Source of the DNA: Himantopus leucocephalus
Taxonomy: Eukaryota; Chordata; Aves; Charadriiformes; Recurvirostridae
Direction: 5' to 3'
NCBI GenBank assembly: GCA_003993805.1
Contig: RSEF01000004.1
Span: 10,689,752 to 10,753,751 of the forward strand
Length of the DNA stretch: 64,000 bases
Of this stretch, positions 39,883 to 50,500 are shown in pieces. The notes below the pieces were generated by a model. It ran no database searches, was not told the origin of the DNA, and was given only the letters and a program-made list of their open reading frames with translations. Position numbers and translations under genes: made by a program. Numbering within the stretch: the stretch's first letter is position 1; every line of letters starts with the position of its first letter.

Positions 39883-40379
39883 CTCGCGTTGGTGCAGTCG
39901 TTGTACAAAGTTTCGAAGTCCTTCCTAGTGATGAGCTTGCAGCGGTTGACGCCGGGCTGGATGGCCCCCAGCCCCCGCAGGATGCGGACCTGCTCCACCG
40001 TGCACACCACGGGCGATATATCCAGCCGCTTCAGCTTGGTGTAGACCGTGTGCAGCCCTCCCACCAGGTGCTTGAGGAAGAGATCAAAGACCTGCGGCAG
40101 GCAGATCAGCTCCTGCCCCTCCACGAGGAACGAGGCTACCTTCACCCCGTGCAGGTCGACCATCTTACACTCGTTGCCGCCGCCGCCCCCGCCGCCACCG
40201 CCGCCGCCCGCGCCGGCCCCGCCGCCGCCGACGGAGAGGAAACTGTTGACGAGGCTGTTGGTGAGGCGCGGAGACTCGGCGGGGCTGGAGTACAGCGGGT
40301 CCGCCCGGAACAAGCCCGCCGAGCCCCCCGCGCCGCCGCTGGAAGTTGCGGCGATGACGGGCGGCGCGGAGACAGCCAT
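39883..40379 (-). CDS. DACH2: DACH2 coding exon 1 (partial gene; remaining exons outside window)
   Basis: Dachshund-family nuclear transcriptional co-regulator of the retinal-determination network (works with SIX/EYA partners). The exon encodes 165 codons plus two bases of a split Arg codon. Residues 1-50 are a Ser/Pro/Ala-rich N-terminus beginning MAVSAPPVI with a LFRADPLYSSP motif. Residues 51-68 are a Gly tract (16 Gly, 2 Ala). From about residue 69 comes the Dachshund homology domain 1 (Ski/Sno/Dac fold), including the family hallmark CLPQ at 93-96, the HLVGGLHTVYTKLKRL segment, and a GAIQPGVNRCKLITRKDFE stretch near the end. MAVSA and VEGQELICLPQVFDL fit DACH2 better than DACH1, which has an alternating poly-Gly/poly-Ser N-terminus. 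Start choice: G at -3 and G at +4; tandem in-frame TAG stops 84 and 87 bases upstream (40461-40466) with no ATG between. The exon ends AG|GTGAGC; read-through hits TGA at 39879-39881. Identity is sure; DACH1 is the only real alternative and fits worse. Confidence 0.96.
40176..40229 (-). repeat. GGC/GGN trinucleotide tract encoding the DACH2 polyglycine run
   Basis: Eighteen consecutive codons read Gly or Ala (residues 51-68), mostly GGC with single GGG, GGT, GCC and GCG interruptions. It lies between the Ser/Pro-rich N-terminus and the start of the Dachshund domain. Such GC-rich codon repeats are prone to length variation and to sequencing error. The interruptions suggest the tract is not a recent pure expansion. 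Confidence 0.9.
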
Positions 40380-40545
40380 GGCCAGCCCGGCTCCCGCCGC
40401 GGCGCGGCTCGCCTCAGCCTCGCGCCCCTCGCGCGCTCTCTCGCCGCGCTCTTTGCGGTACTACTAAAAACAGAGCCGCGCGCCCGCCCTCCCACACGCA
40501 GCGGCCGCCGCCAGCCGCGCGCCCAGACCCCTCCCCAGCACCGCC
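40380..40545 (-). promoter_or_regulatory. DACH2 5' leader / proximal promoter
   Basis: Sequence directly upstream of the start codon. It is GC-rich, with two adjacent in-frame TAG codons at 40461-40466 that close the frame. No ATG occurs between these stops and the start codon, so no uORF lies in the last 84 bases. I see no TATA box; a dispersed CpG-island type start is likely. The transcription start cannot be placed from sequence alone, so how much of this is transcribed leader is unknown. Confidence 0.6.
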
Positions 40546-40575
40546 GGGGGGGGGGNGGGGGGGGGGGGGGGGGGG
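40546..40575. repeat. Poly-G (poly-C on DACH2 strand) run with one N
   Basis: Thirty positions that are all G on the plus strand except an N at 40556. The run lies about 165-195 bases upstream of the DACH2 start codon, between the leader and the CCAAT/GC-box cluster. The N suggests an unresolved homopolymer length or a contig join, so the true length is uncertain. The run could form G-quadruplex or i-motif structures. Confidence 0.85.
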
Positions 40576-40596
40576 AAGAGTGACAGCGCCCTCCAG

Positions 40597-40613
40597 CCAA
40601 TGCGCCCCGCCCG
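40597..40613 (-). promoter_or_regulatory. CCAAT box next to GC box upstream of DACH2
   Basis: The plus strand reads CCAAT at 40597-40601 (ATTGG on the DACH2 strand), followed at once by CGCCCCGCCCGCC, a Sp/KLF-type GC box. Both element types work in either orientation. The position, about 220 bases upstream of the start codon, fits a core promoter of the CpG-island class. Binding is inferred from motif only. Confidence 0.55.
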
Positions 40614-40643
40614 CCTCCAGCGCGGCCTCGGCGAGTGGCTGCC

Positions 40644-40664
40644 GGGCGGCGGGGCGGGGCGGGA
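40644..40664. promoter_or_regulatory. GC-box cluster upstream of DACH2
   Basis: Overlapping GGGCGG/GGGGCGGGGCGGG motifs, a dense Sp/KLF binding cluster about 270 bases upstream of the DACH2 ATG. It belongs to the same CpG-island promoter as the CCAAT/GC box at 40597-40613. Confidence 0.5.
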
Positions 40665-41628
40665 CAGCGCCGGCCGTAGCACCTGGGCCGAGGGGCGTGA
40701 GGCGGCCGGGCCGGGCCGGGGGCGGGCTGCGGGTGTGAGGGGAGCCCGCCCGGCTCGCGCCTCTCCCCGGCTCCCGAAAACTCCCGCTCCGCGCCGCGGG
40801 GTCGGAAAGTTTCGGTGGGTTCTCCCTGGGCCGTGAGGGGGTCCCGCGGGCGCGGTGCTCTGAGGGAGAGGAGGGCGAGGCTGGGGCCGCCGCCCCCCTT
40901 TCCCAGGTAGTTTCAGCTGTCGCTGCACTCCTGAGCGATAAAACACCTGTGCCCTGCCACAGCTGAAAGGAATCAGGAGAGGTGGGGAGCGGGGAGAGAG
41001 CGTAGCGGTGCAAGTCTCCGTTAGGTAAATAATACACCCGACTTTCCACTTTCTTACTGAGAAAGCAACTCTTCTGTGAATAGGTGGGGGAGGCAGCAGT
41101 GGCGTATCGCAAGTGGTTCAGGTCTAAAGCAAACGAAGGCCCTCCAGAGAAGGGAGTGTGTCCTGCACAAGCAGGACGGAGGGAGGCTGTGGGAGGCGTG
41201 AAGCTGGTGATCAGTCACAGGAGGCAAAGTCCATTCTCGGGAGGTCTCATGTGTAATTGCTTGAAATTTCCAGGTTCGAGTGCGGCGTCGATTGTGTTAT
41301 AGATACAATGGCGTTGGTCGTCTCCTCAGGCCTGAGCGTAAGGCAGCCTCCAGAAGCGCCATATGGTACCTCATTCAGTTGCACACAAGTAAAACGCAGC
41401 AGCCCTGGGAACCAGAGAGATCCTATGTCTCCTTCACCTGTACCAGGTCAGTTAACACAAGAACTGTTCAGCCTTGTGCGTCCCTTCTCCCTGAAGACAG
41501 TGGACCCAAAAGATAGTCAGATAAATTTCATGTAAAGGAGTAGAGACTGATAGATGCGCACCTAGCAGCAGCCGGGACACACTGGTTAGATTTGCTTCTT
41601 GCCTTCTCCCAGTGTAGTTACATTACAC

Positions 41629-41776
41629 TTCTTTTTCCCAGCCTTTTCCCTTTCTTGCTTTGTATCAACATCCTTCTTTCCTGCTTGTTTCCACTTTTTT
41701 CAGTCTTCTTTTATCTTTCCTTCTTTCCTAGTCCTATTTTCTTCACTTCCCCCCCCCCTTTTTCTAGCTTCCTCCT
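41629..41776. repeat. Pyrimidine-rich low-complexity tract
   Basis: About 150 bases dominated by C and T on the plus strand (CTTTTTCCCAGCC through TTCTTCACTTCCCCCCCCCC to TTCCTCC). It lies just outside the CpG island, about 1.3 kb upstream of the DACH2 ATG. The strand bias is not perfect, and a polypurine/polypyrimidine structure is possible. Confidence 0.65.
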
Positions 41777-42245
41777 AAAGCATTCAGTAAACAAAGCAAG
41801 CAGAAAAGTATAAACAAAACTTTTTAAGTGGATACCAAACAAGCAATAGCAACAGAGCATTTCAACTATTTCCATGATTGCACTGCTTGTGTGTGCCATC
41901 TTCTCCTTTCTTTTGTTAAGCTTGCTCATTTAGGCACCCTTTCAGCAAAGTTTAATATTTTTGCATTATGAGTAATCCCATTTTAGACAAGGGGAGATGA
42001 CTGTATGCTAACTAAATTGCTATATTTGTTAACTTAAATTATCTAAATTACTCTCTGGAGGAACCTTACTTTCTCTCCATTGATGATATCTGTGTTCCAA
42101 AAAGACTAGCCACTTGTTTCAGGCCCCTCGCCTAGCTGCCTAAAACTAAGGCAGAATTTTCACATAAGCTAGGTTTAAATTAATACCTTTCAATTAGAAT
42201 ACTCACTTTTCCTAAACTAGTTCATGCATCTTTCTAGGATCAGAA

Positions 42246-42320
42246 CCTTAGATTGGAAGCTCTGTGGGGCAGGGGCTATTTACTTCAGCAAAGTGTTGAG
42301 TACAATCAAGCCCTGAACTC
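42246..42320 (+). mobile_element. Possible ancient L2/MIR-type 3'-end fragment
   Basis: TTAGATTGGAAGCTCTGTGG followed by GGCAGGGGCTATTTACT resembles the widely conserved L2/MIR 3' block (a GACTGTAAGCTC...GGGCAGGGAC pattern). The downstream AGTGTTGAGTACAATCAAG weakly resembles its 'agtgcctagcacaat' continuation. It is strongly diverged and the boundaries are vague. Chance similarity cannot be excluded by eye. Confidence 0.4.
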
Positions 42321-42985
42321 ATCCGAGATTTTTGCATACTGAAAATGATAGAAATAACAAATAACTGACTTCAAATAGAAACTTTGGGGGGTTAATTTAC
42401 TGGATATAATTGCTATTAGGAGATGTAATAAATCAGATCTAAACATTTCTTATTGGCTTTGCCCTTTTAAAGACATTTTTTGCTTTGAGATTAATGTGAC
42501 AATCAAATTCCACTGTGAGAATTCTTTTTCCTTTTTGACTTTAATGTCTTCCATAAGCTAAACATATTTCTAAATAAGACTGAATTTTTGCAAGGCCAGA
42601 GGAAGCCTTGCGCATCAACACCCAGCAAGTTGGAGTGGCATGAAGCAATATAAAATCATAAAGGCTGTAGTAAAAACAGTACCCTTGAGAGGTGACTATC
42701 CATGGAGAGAAGAACTGCTCTTAAACTAAGAAAATGCTCAAGGTTTGAGAATTAATACCAGGCAGCTGTCCAGTTCAACTAAGCATATACAAATCAACTG
42801 TATCAATGAATATTATTATTTTTCTGCAATTTTATTAAAGACAAGGCAAAGTTACTAAGGCCTAACAATCATACGGTAATATCTTGTCAGTTATAAAGTA
42901 TCCAGATGGTTTATTTGAATGGAGTCCAGCAGTATGTAATTTGTATGTGTACAAACTAGTAAGCCTCCCTATAGCTAAGATAAGT

Positions 42986-43033
42986 ATTCTAGAGTATTTA
43001 TTTAAAATGNATTCTAGAGTATTTATTTAAAAT
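42986..43033. repeat. 23-base direct duplication flanking a single N
   Basis: A 23-base string beginning ATTCTAGAGT occurs at 42986-43008 and again at 43011-43033, with only G and N between. As at 9537-9830, the pattern points to an unmerged contig overlap. Confidence 0.92.
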
Positions 43034-44359
43034 TAAAGTTTAAATATTTTTGTTCCTTTTAGACTGGTATGCAAAATACTCTGTTTTCTTAACACTGTCA
43101 GCTACAGAAATATCGGTGTATTGTGTGTTAGTCCTATATAAAAATTGGCCGTGTTTGTATGGCAAAATGTCAAGCAAAGGTTCTGTTATATTTGTTTGTT
43201 TTTGTTTTTATCATCATTACATATGCCCCATTGGAGTGAAATGTGAAAGAGCTCTTTTCTGACACAGGAGAAGAGAGGAAAGCCCCAGTCATTCCAGACA
43301 GGGCCAGTCAACAGCTTTCTGGAAATTACTTATTGCCAGCTGGCATAAATGTGGCTACTGGCTCACAGGGATCCTATAGAGAAAATGATGGGTGACACAA
43401 TTGACTAGGAGGAGACAATGATAAAAAATAACGATAGCTTTTTAAGTGAAACAGTAGGGAATGACTTAAAAATAATAATAATTTTGTTTCTAGACGACTG
43501 GAAAGCTCAGTAGTGATGTTTGTGTTTCATCTCAGTCTACTGTAGCCAAACATGAGGCAGGAAAATAGAAGAAGGAATTCTGTAAATATTGCGATGTAAA
43601 GATTCTCGTTTTTTTTTTTATATTTTTAGTATAAAGAAATTTTTCTATAAACTTGATATAGGTATGTCCAATGTGAGCAGATTATAGGAAAAAATGCTAG
43701 TGTTTAGTGAAGAACTTGGATCTTCACTAAAATAAACGTGAGGGATAAATGCAAACATAAACTTCTGAGGGTCAGAGGTAACTGTGGGGCCAAAATGAAG
43801 GATGAAAAAATAACTGAAAGATGCATTTATAATGCACCCTAGTCATAACGAAATGAAACACCGTTTTTTCTGAATTCCAGCCTGACTGGAGTCCTAGTGA
43901 CAATTATATTCTCCTAGTTCTTAACAAAAAAAAATTACTCAAGGCCCAATCTAAAGCTCTTGACTTACCCTAGTCATCTTTGAGTTTATACCATAAGCAT
44001 GCAAAACACTGATATTGCTAATTCTGAGTAAAGGCTTGAAAAGGGGGGGAAAAAAAAGGGATTAATTTTTTGCTAGTTTAGTGTTTAATGCCTTCGTTTA
44101 CTTGGGAAAACGTAACCATGATTATATTAACAAATGTAGGCCACTGACGTGAGAAAAAGAAGAGACTGAAATTAGCGTGTCATTCTTATTGCCCACATTT
44201 TTCTAGACACACTAGTACTTGACACTTGTATTCCATTTATTTCTAACATTTCAGTAGAATTTTAATTGTGGATTAGAACTTCCCACCTAAACATCAAGGA
44301 TTTTAAATAAAACTGATGAATCTAAATGTCTAAGTATCAATAGAAAAATGATCCCTTCT

Positions 44360-44560
44360 CTTATGTAATTAAATGTATTGTATTAATGTGTGCATAATGC
44401 AGAATCAATAAATAATGAATTACCACTGATTGTAATTGAATGTTTTCATAATTTTATTGTCAGCCATGATAAATAATCAGTACATTTATACTGCATTAAA
44501 TTAATTAGTGTGTCATTTCTATTACATACATCAGCAGTGAAGTAATGCAGTGACATCTGT
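44360..44560. promoter_or_regulatory. Candidate upstream cis-regulatory block D (homeodomain-site dense)
   Basis: A 200-base AT-rich but non-repetitive stretch crowded with TAAT cores: GTAATTAAATG, TATTAATG, AATGAATTACC, TGTAATTGAATG and TTAATTAGTG (TAATTAG at 44502-44508). It also has a GATAAATAATCAG. It lies about 4 kb upstream of the DACH2 start codon. High AT alone raises TAAT counts, so this is suggestive only. Confidence 0.3.
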
Positions 44561-47500
44561 TTCTAATGTTTTAAAGATGTGGTATTCCTTATTAAGTAAA
44601 AGGAAGAGTTATTAGAGGTATTTCTTCTGAGTGGCAGTTATACCGGTACAGTCAAAGAGATCAAATAAAGGAACTTGCACTCTTGGCAAATGCTGCGTTT
44701 CAACTCCTAATCATAGTGAGTAACAATGATTAGGGTAAATTTTGCTTCTTCAGGCTTTCGGAGAATCCTACCCACCTTTCTAGAGAAAGTAAGAGTGGAT
44801 CTTCTCTCCCTGATACAGTCAGGGAAGATTCTAACATGCAAAATAATTAACACTCTACAGAGGAACTAAGCATCCACACCCATTTCTAGATCCATTTTTC
44901 TGCCTCAGTTCTCTGCATATACAAAGGGATTCCCCTGCTAGGTGCTCATTAAAAAGTCACAGATTAAGCCTTTTTTGGCTGTGACGTTCTTATGTGGAAG
45001 TATCTGGACTGTTGGGTCTATTATCTTTGCTTGGAAATCATACTAATGTGGCATATCTCAGCACTTTGATACTACTCATGCTGATGTACATTACTTGCAA
45101 AGGAAATAGGAATTTGAGTAGATGTTGCAAACATGGGAATTGAAAAATGAAAGAGTAGAATAGGAGGAATAGAATAAATGGAAGGGAACATATAGCAAAC
45201 AAACATGAATAACACTGTGCCAGAAGGGGGGTTATTTTTTAAATGACTCTAGGTATTACAAATTGGGTGATCACCTGGGACCAGGGTGATGTGAAGTAAA
45301 ATACACTGAGCAACAACAATTGTGTACTACAACAGAGGTCTGAGATTCTTAATGCTGTCTTTTCCAGACACTTACAGGCATCCTTAACTTTTCTGTACCA
45401 TTACATCATCTTTAAAAAGAACAACTGGAAACTCTTATGTTAGGGCTTACCTTACCACACTTCATCCATAAAACAGCTTTTAATTTTAATCTTAAATTTT
45501 TTGTACCGTCAATGTACATCATAATACTTAAGCAAAATTAAAACAATTCAGAATTATTTTATTCTTTTCAGTGCCAGTCTCTCAAATGGCTTTCAACCAG
45601 TCACTGACTACCCTTGCACAAATTTGAGAGAGTGGTCTCTGGAGCAACCACGTGCATACAGCAATTTTGTCCACGTGGCTTGCTGCATACACAGGAAACT
45701 CTAGACTTGCTTTGGACCACTTGTCTGGGCATGATTGACGGCCGGCTAGCTCACAGGCAATGGTTATACATTCAATACTCTGTACGCTCTAGCATGGTGT
45801 TCCTGCTATGTGTGCGTCTGCATCTGTAGGCTTCCTCCCTGCACAATAGTTGAGTGTGATCTTCAGCCTACTCTTGGGATAGTCCTCAACAGACAGCCTT
45901 TGAGACAAGCTCTCCAGTTCACAGAATCTGCACTGAACTCAACAGGTCAAGCTTTACTTGAGGCATGAAGGATTTGACCGTTTACTATAGGAACCTGAGA
46001 AAATTAAAGCACAAAAACACTCTCTCAAACAAAGTTCCATCTGCTTTTCCTATTCATTAAAATTTCACTTGACTTTTATAACTGAAGAGATGTGCCCTTC
46101 GATGCTTAGACATTATCACTTTTTGTCTAAATGACATGTAAATACCTTTCTCCTTAAAGTGAGGAGTACGTTTGTTGTATAAAAATGTGCGTAGTACTTT
46201 TAAGGTTGTTCCAATTAAATATATGAATGCAAGATGCACTTGTTGCTAATGATTCACTGCTTTAATCTGGATTTTGATTTTGATTGAGGATAGAGGGCAG
46301 TAAAATTGCAAAGCCAGGACCTTAGTAATAAGTAATAAGGCTTTATTACATGAGATACAGTCATCATTAAGGTTCAATATTGTTTGCACCTTTTCTTCTT
46401 CAGGAAGCAAAATTAATACTATTAGATGTGTATTGACGTTAAAACACACTTTATAGCAAACTACTATGAACACAATACTGTGTACTCAAATATATTCAGT
46501 AAGTCATTATACCTGAATGCTTGTTAATGTCCCTAGAGGAACAAGATTAACCTCATCTCACTCCCTGTATTTGCAGGTCAGCGAAAGAAAGCAAAGTTTT
46601 CCTGTTCTGTCTGTTTGAGCATCTCAGCCCTAATCTGAAGGCACCACCATCTAGTGGGATAAGAAGGTATTTAATTTTTCTTTACATTTTTTGGTATTTT
46701 TAAACATGGACATTAAGTTCTACTTCAAGCAACAATCAAAAAGTAATCTTTTTTGTTTATGTAAATGTATAAGGTTCATGTGGACCCTTTCATTAATTCT
46801 CGTATCTTCCCTTTAACTGCAAAGCATTTTCCAATAAAAATCTTGAGTCCTTTCCATGAAAATAGGTTCTCATAAACAGAATTTTGTCAATGAGAAAACA
46901 ATTTATAGCTATCCAGATTCAGTCAGAAGTGTAACTGATTTATTGAATAAATATTTTTAGTATTGTATTGAATCTACTTTGTGGAAATCCAATTGGCAGA
47001 ATTATTAATATTGTGAAAGTAATTATCTCGAGCTCATCTTTAAAACCAGTATGTATTTTAGACAGTAGAGATATGTAGTTGCAGTTTTCCATACAGCCAT
47101 TAGATTTACAGCATTTGGTTGTAAGTATTCTCCGACCATTAAGTCCCATCAAAAACAAATTTCAAAACTGAATGCAAAGCATTCATTTTCCCTTGGCTCT
47201 AAGAGTGACCATTTATTGTACTTTGCCCGTACTGATATATGGACTGCTACCTGTTCTTATTTGTTTTTCTCTTTGTGCACTTAACAATTGGAAAGGATAA
47301 TGGCCAGGATTTTATATGGGGGAGGGAGAAACATAAGGGTGAGCAGTGTGTATTCATTTGTTTGTTTTTTCCCAGAGAATGCATGCATCCACAGCTGTTA
47401 TCCTAAGATGCCTCCTTGTGTTCAGGTCTCATTGATCTTGTTACAGCATTTCACACTTACGGGGATAATTGATTTACATCATTCAGGAGTACATAGCTTT

Positions 47501-50500
47501 GTAAGTGTGAGACTAAATATTAAGAAATTACCATATTTTAAAATTCCATAGATATTTTGATATTTTTATATCTAAACCAGTAATGAAATAATGAAGATTT
47601 AAACACCTCATGGCACAGATAATATTTTAGTATTCAGAATTTGGGCCTGCTTCTGTTTGCAAGGAAGTGAATGGTATTTTTGCCTCAGATACTACTAGAC
47701 ATTTCAATATTTTACTATCTTCAAATTATAGAAAACTTATTGACAGAAATTGGCATCAATGAACATTCTGCATTGTACATCAATTTTATTGCCCTGTCTT
47801 TTAAAACACTACATTTCTTCTGGAAGCAATACAGTAATACCAATCTTTGCTGCCATTTCTTATTGAAATCAATATGGAATTTTGAGTAAAAATCAATTGA
47901 ACTGGTCCAAACTGGTTGAGGTAGTGCATGGCATTTTGACACTTTGATCCCTAAGCCACAAGCCTGAGAAGGTTAGAGGTATTTAATTTAGAATGCAAAT
48001 TAAGAAATTTGTAAATACTTTCATTTGGAATACTACTTGCTGTTGATAAAGTCCAGGATGTTCTACCTCCTGCTCCCTTAGAAGAACAGAAATCCTAAAT
48101 AACTCTTTCGAAGAACGTCTAGGACGTATAAGGAAATTAAGGCCAGTAATCTGTACAACTACTGACTCCTGATTTCACATAGACTTTGCAAAAACCTTTC
48201 CCTCAGAATTCTCATCTATTTTTCAGCTCCCAAAGGAGCGAACCTAGTCCTGAAGCCTTACTGCCACTGTCTGCTAGCTCTTTGTCATACCTTTTCACAA
48301 CTCCAAAGCAGGTTGAAAGAAAATATAATGAACGTAATGCTTTTTTGAATAAAAGTAACGATTTAATGAAACTACCTACAGTATATTCTATAGTTCTTTA
48401 TAGGAAATGGAGGGAAAGGCATCACTGGGGACTCATTCTACTATTTCACCATTGTTAAAGAAGTGTGATCCGGAGAGTCTGAATCCATTGTAGAATTGAG
48501 TCCCTTTGAATCTCAGTCAAAGGAATACACAGTGGAATCAGAATCAAATATTTAAGAGTAGGTTTTGTTTTTAAGCGGACCAATCCTCTGTGTCTCACAA
48601 TCATTCTCAGTATGTTTTGTGGGCTTTTGGATAAAGTGAAAAAATCACATGAAAAATAACAATGTCCGTCTTCATCTTCAGGAGACATTATTGACTTTAC
48701 TGGTTTTTCCTCTTTCTTACTTCCACGTCGAGGTTGATGTGATATATGTTCATAACAAAGAAATATGTGATCTTATATAAAACTGGCTTTATATACTTTA
48801 ACTTCATAGAGTTTCTGATGGAATTACTGGCAACTTGTGGAGGCATAAGGATGAACAGGCCATAAGTTCGAAGTACAGGTTGAAACACCTGTGATCATTG
48901 TTATTTAATGCATAACCCTCCTGTAGTTTGAGTTTTTAAAAATTATCCGAACCCATATTTATAATGCTGAAACCTTCAGTACCTTATGAGACACTGTCCT
49001 ATGTTGATGGAACATATTTTTGTCACTTCAGTACATGAAGTTAGCTCGGGAGTCTGGGTTTGCTAGATATTTTCCGTTAAGAGAAACTTAGTTGAATCCA
49101 GTATCTTGTAGTGCAGTCCTTTTACATACAAGGTACATGTTAAAATTTCAAATTCCTGGACATAGCGAGGAAACAGAAGGCTCTCAAAACTTCAAAGTCT
49201 GCCTTTTGGCCAGAGGTGTTATGTATCTGTGCTGCAACTCATCAATTGTCAGTCTCTCTAATAGCAGGCAGTTCAGGGAAATCCTTACAACAGATTATCT
49301 CATACTCAGTCCATGTCTTGGACAGTGGCATCTATTCTGTGACTATTTACAGCTCAAAGCATGTTTTTTAAAAGTTGCTAGTGTTTTCTGCATAGTGGCA
49401 TCAACATACCTCTATTCATCCCAAGGAAATAACAAAGAAGACACCATAATTTAATTTAACAAAGATAAATAAGGCTTCCTCTAGAATATATCTTCCCTAT
49501 TTGTATTTAGGGAATTCCTTGTCATGCAGGAAACCATCTGAAAGCAGACTATCAGGAAACTCTGCCATCTGCAAGACTGCAGGGAGCAATTGTTTTCACA
49601 AGTCACAGTAACCCTGGGCAGAAACAAGATTTTAACACTTGACTTACTAGTCCTTATGGAAGAGGCTACCCATACTTGCCGTTATTCAATAGAAGACTGA
49701 AAAGCATTGTTCTGGAGCGTGATTTTGCTGACTTAAATCTTTCTTCTTCCACATAACAGTACTCTCTTGACATTAATGTACTCTTTAGCATTATTCAATA
49801 TTGCATCCAATTTCATTGTTTACTTACAGGCTTTTAAGACCACCCGAGAAAGATGTGCACAGTACAAAACCAGTTGTATAACGGAGGCTTAAATTCCTGT
49901 TAGTAAAGATGTATCCGCCACTCTACACTTCCTGCCTCATACTGGACAGCATAAAGTAAAATGCTAGCTTTCCAGCTTGCACGTTTACAGGGGGCTAACA
50001 CCTACGGTGATGTAAGACAGAGGAGAATCACATTGTTGATCTACTTTGTGATAGGGAGATAAGTTTTTGTTCAGAAGAGTTTTTTCTCTTCATGTTAACA
50101 GTCATTTCCATTGAAAGACTAGAGAGTAAAGGAACCAAATAAAAAGAATTAACATTAAAGATTAAGTTACGGGAAAACCAAGTCCTGTTTTTCAAAGATG
50201 CCAGGTATCAAGAATTCTAGCTATCACAGCAGCTACGATGATCCCTCTGTTGCAAGATGCATTCTTTTCATAGAATTTCAAAGTTATCAGGGAAATAGGA
50301 ATTACAAAACTTTTATTTATTTTACTATGCACAGTATAAAGCCTTTGTAGTCTTGATTGCTTATCTGTGGTTTGATGTGATACAAACTCAGTAAAAAAGA
50401 AACTGCTTTCACCAGCAGATTTTGTGGATCTGAACTCTTCATAATTGTCAATACTGATAAACTCACACAATATAGATTTATTAGTAAAATGCACGCTTTT

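Larger units (their letters stand above)
39360..40900. promoter_or_regulatory. CpG island covering DACH2 promoter and exon 1
   Basis: Base composition switches from AT-rich flanks to very high GC with frequent CpG dinucleotides, starting near 39360 in intron 1, spanning the coding exon, and fading near 40900. This is the usual setting of a developmental transcription factor promoter. Boundaries are estimated by eye, not calculated. Long open frames in several frames across this block are a composition effect. Confidence 0.88.

Noticed and set aside
39555..40583. 342-codon plus-strand open frame antisense to DACH2 exon 1
   Set aside because: It is a shadow of the GC-rich exon and CpG island: Pro/Arg/Ala-rich composition, runs through the poly-G with the N, and no recognisable domain. 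The minus-strand frame has a clear homologous protein.
40414..41112. 232-codon minus-strand open frame just upstream of DACH2
   Set aside because: Low-complexity Pro/Arg/Ala composition in CpG-rich DNA, passes through the poly-C/N run, and shares no features with a known protein; it is out of frame with DACH2 and the DACH2 frame itself is closed by TAG codons upstream.
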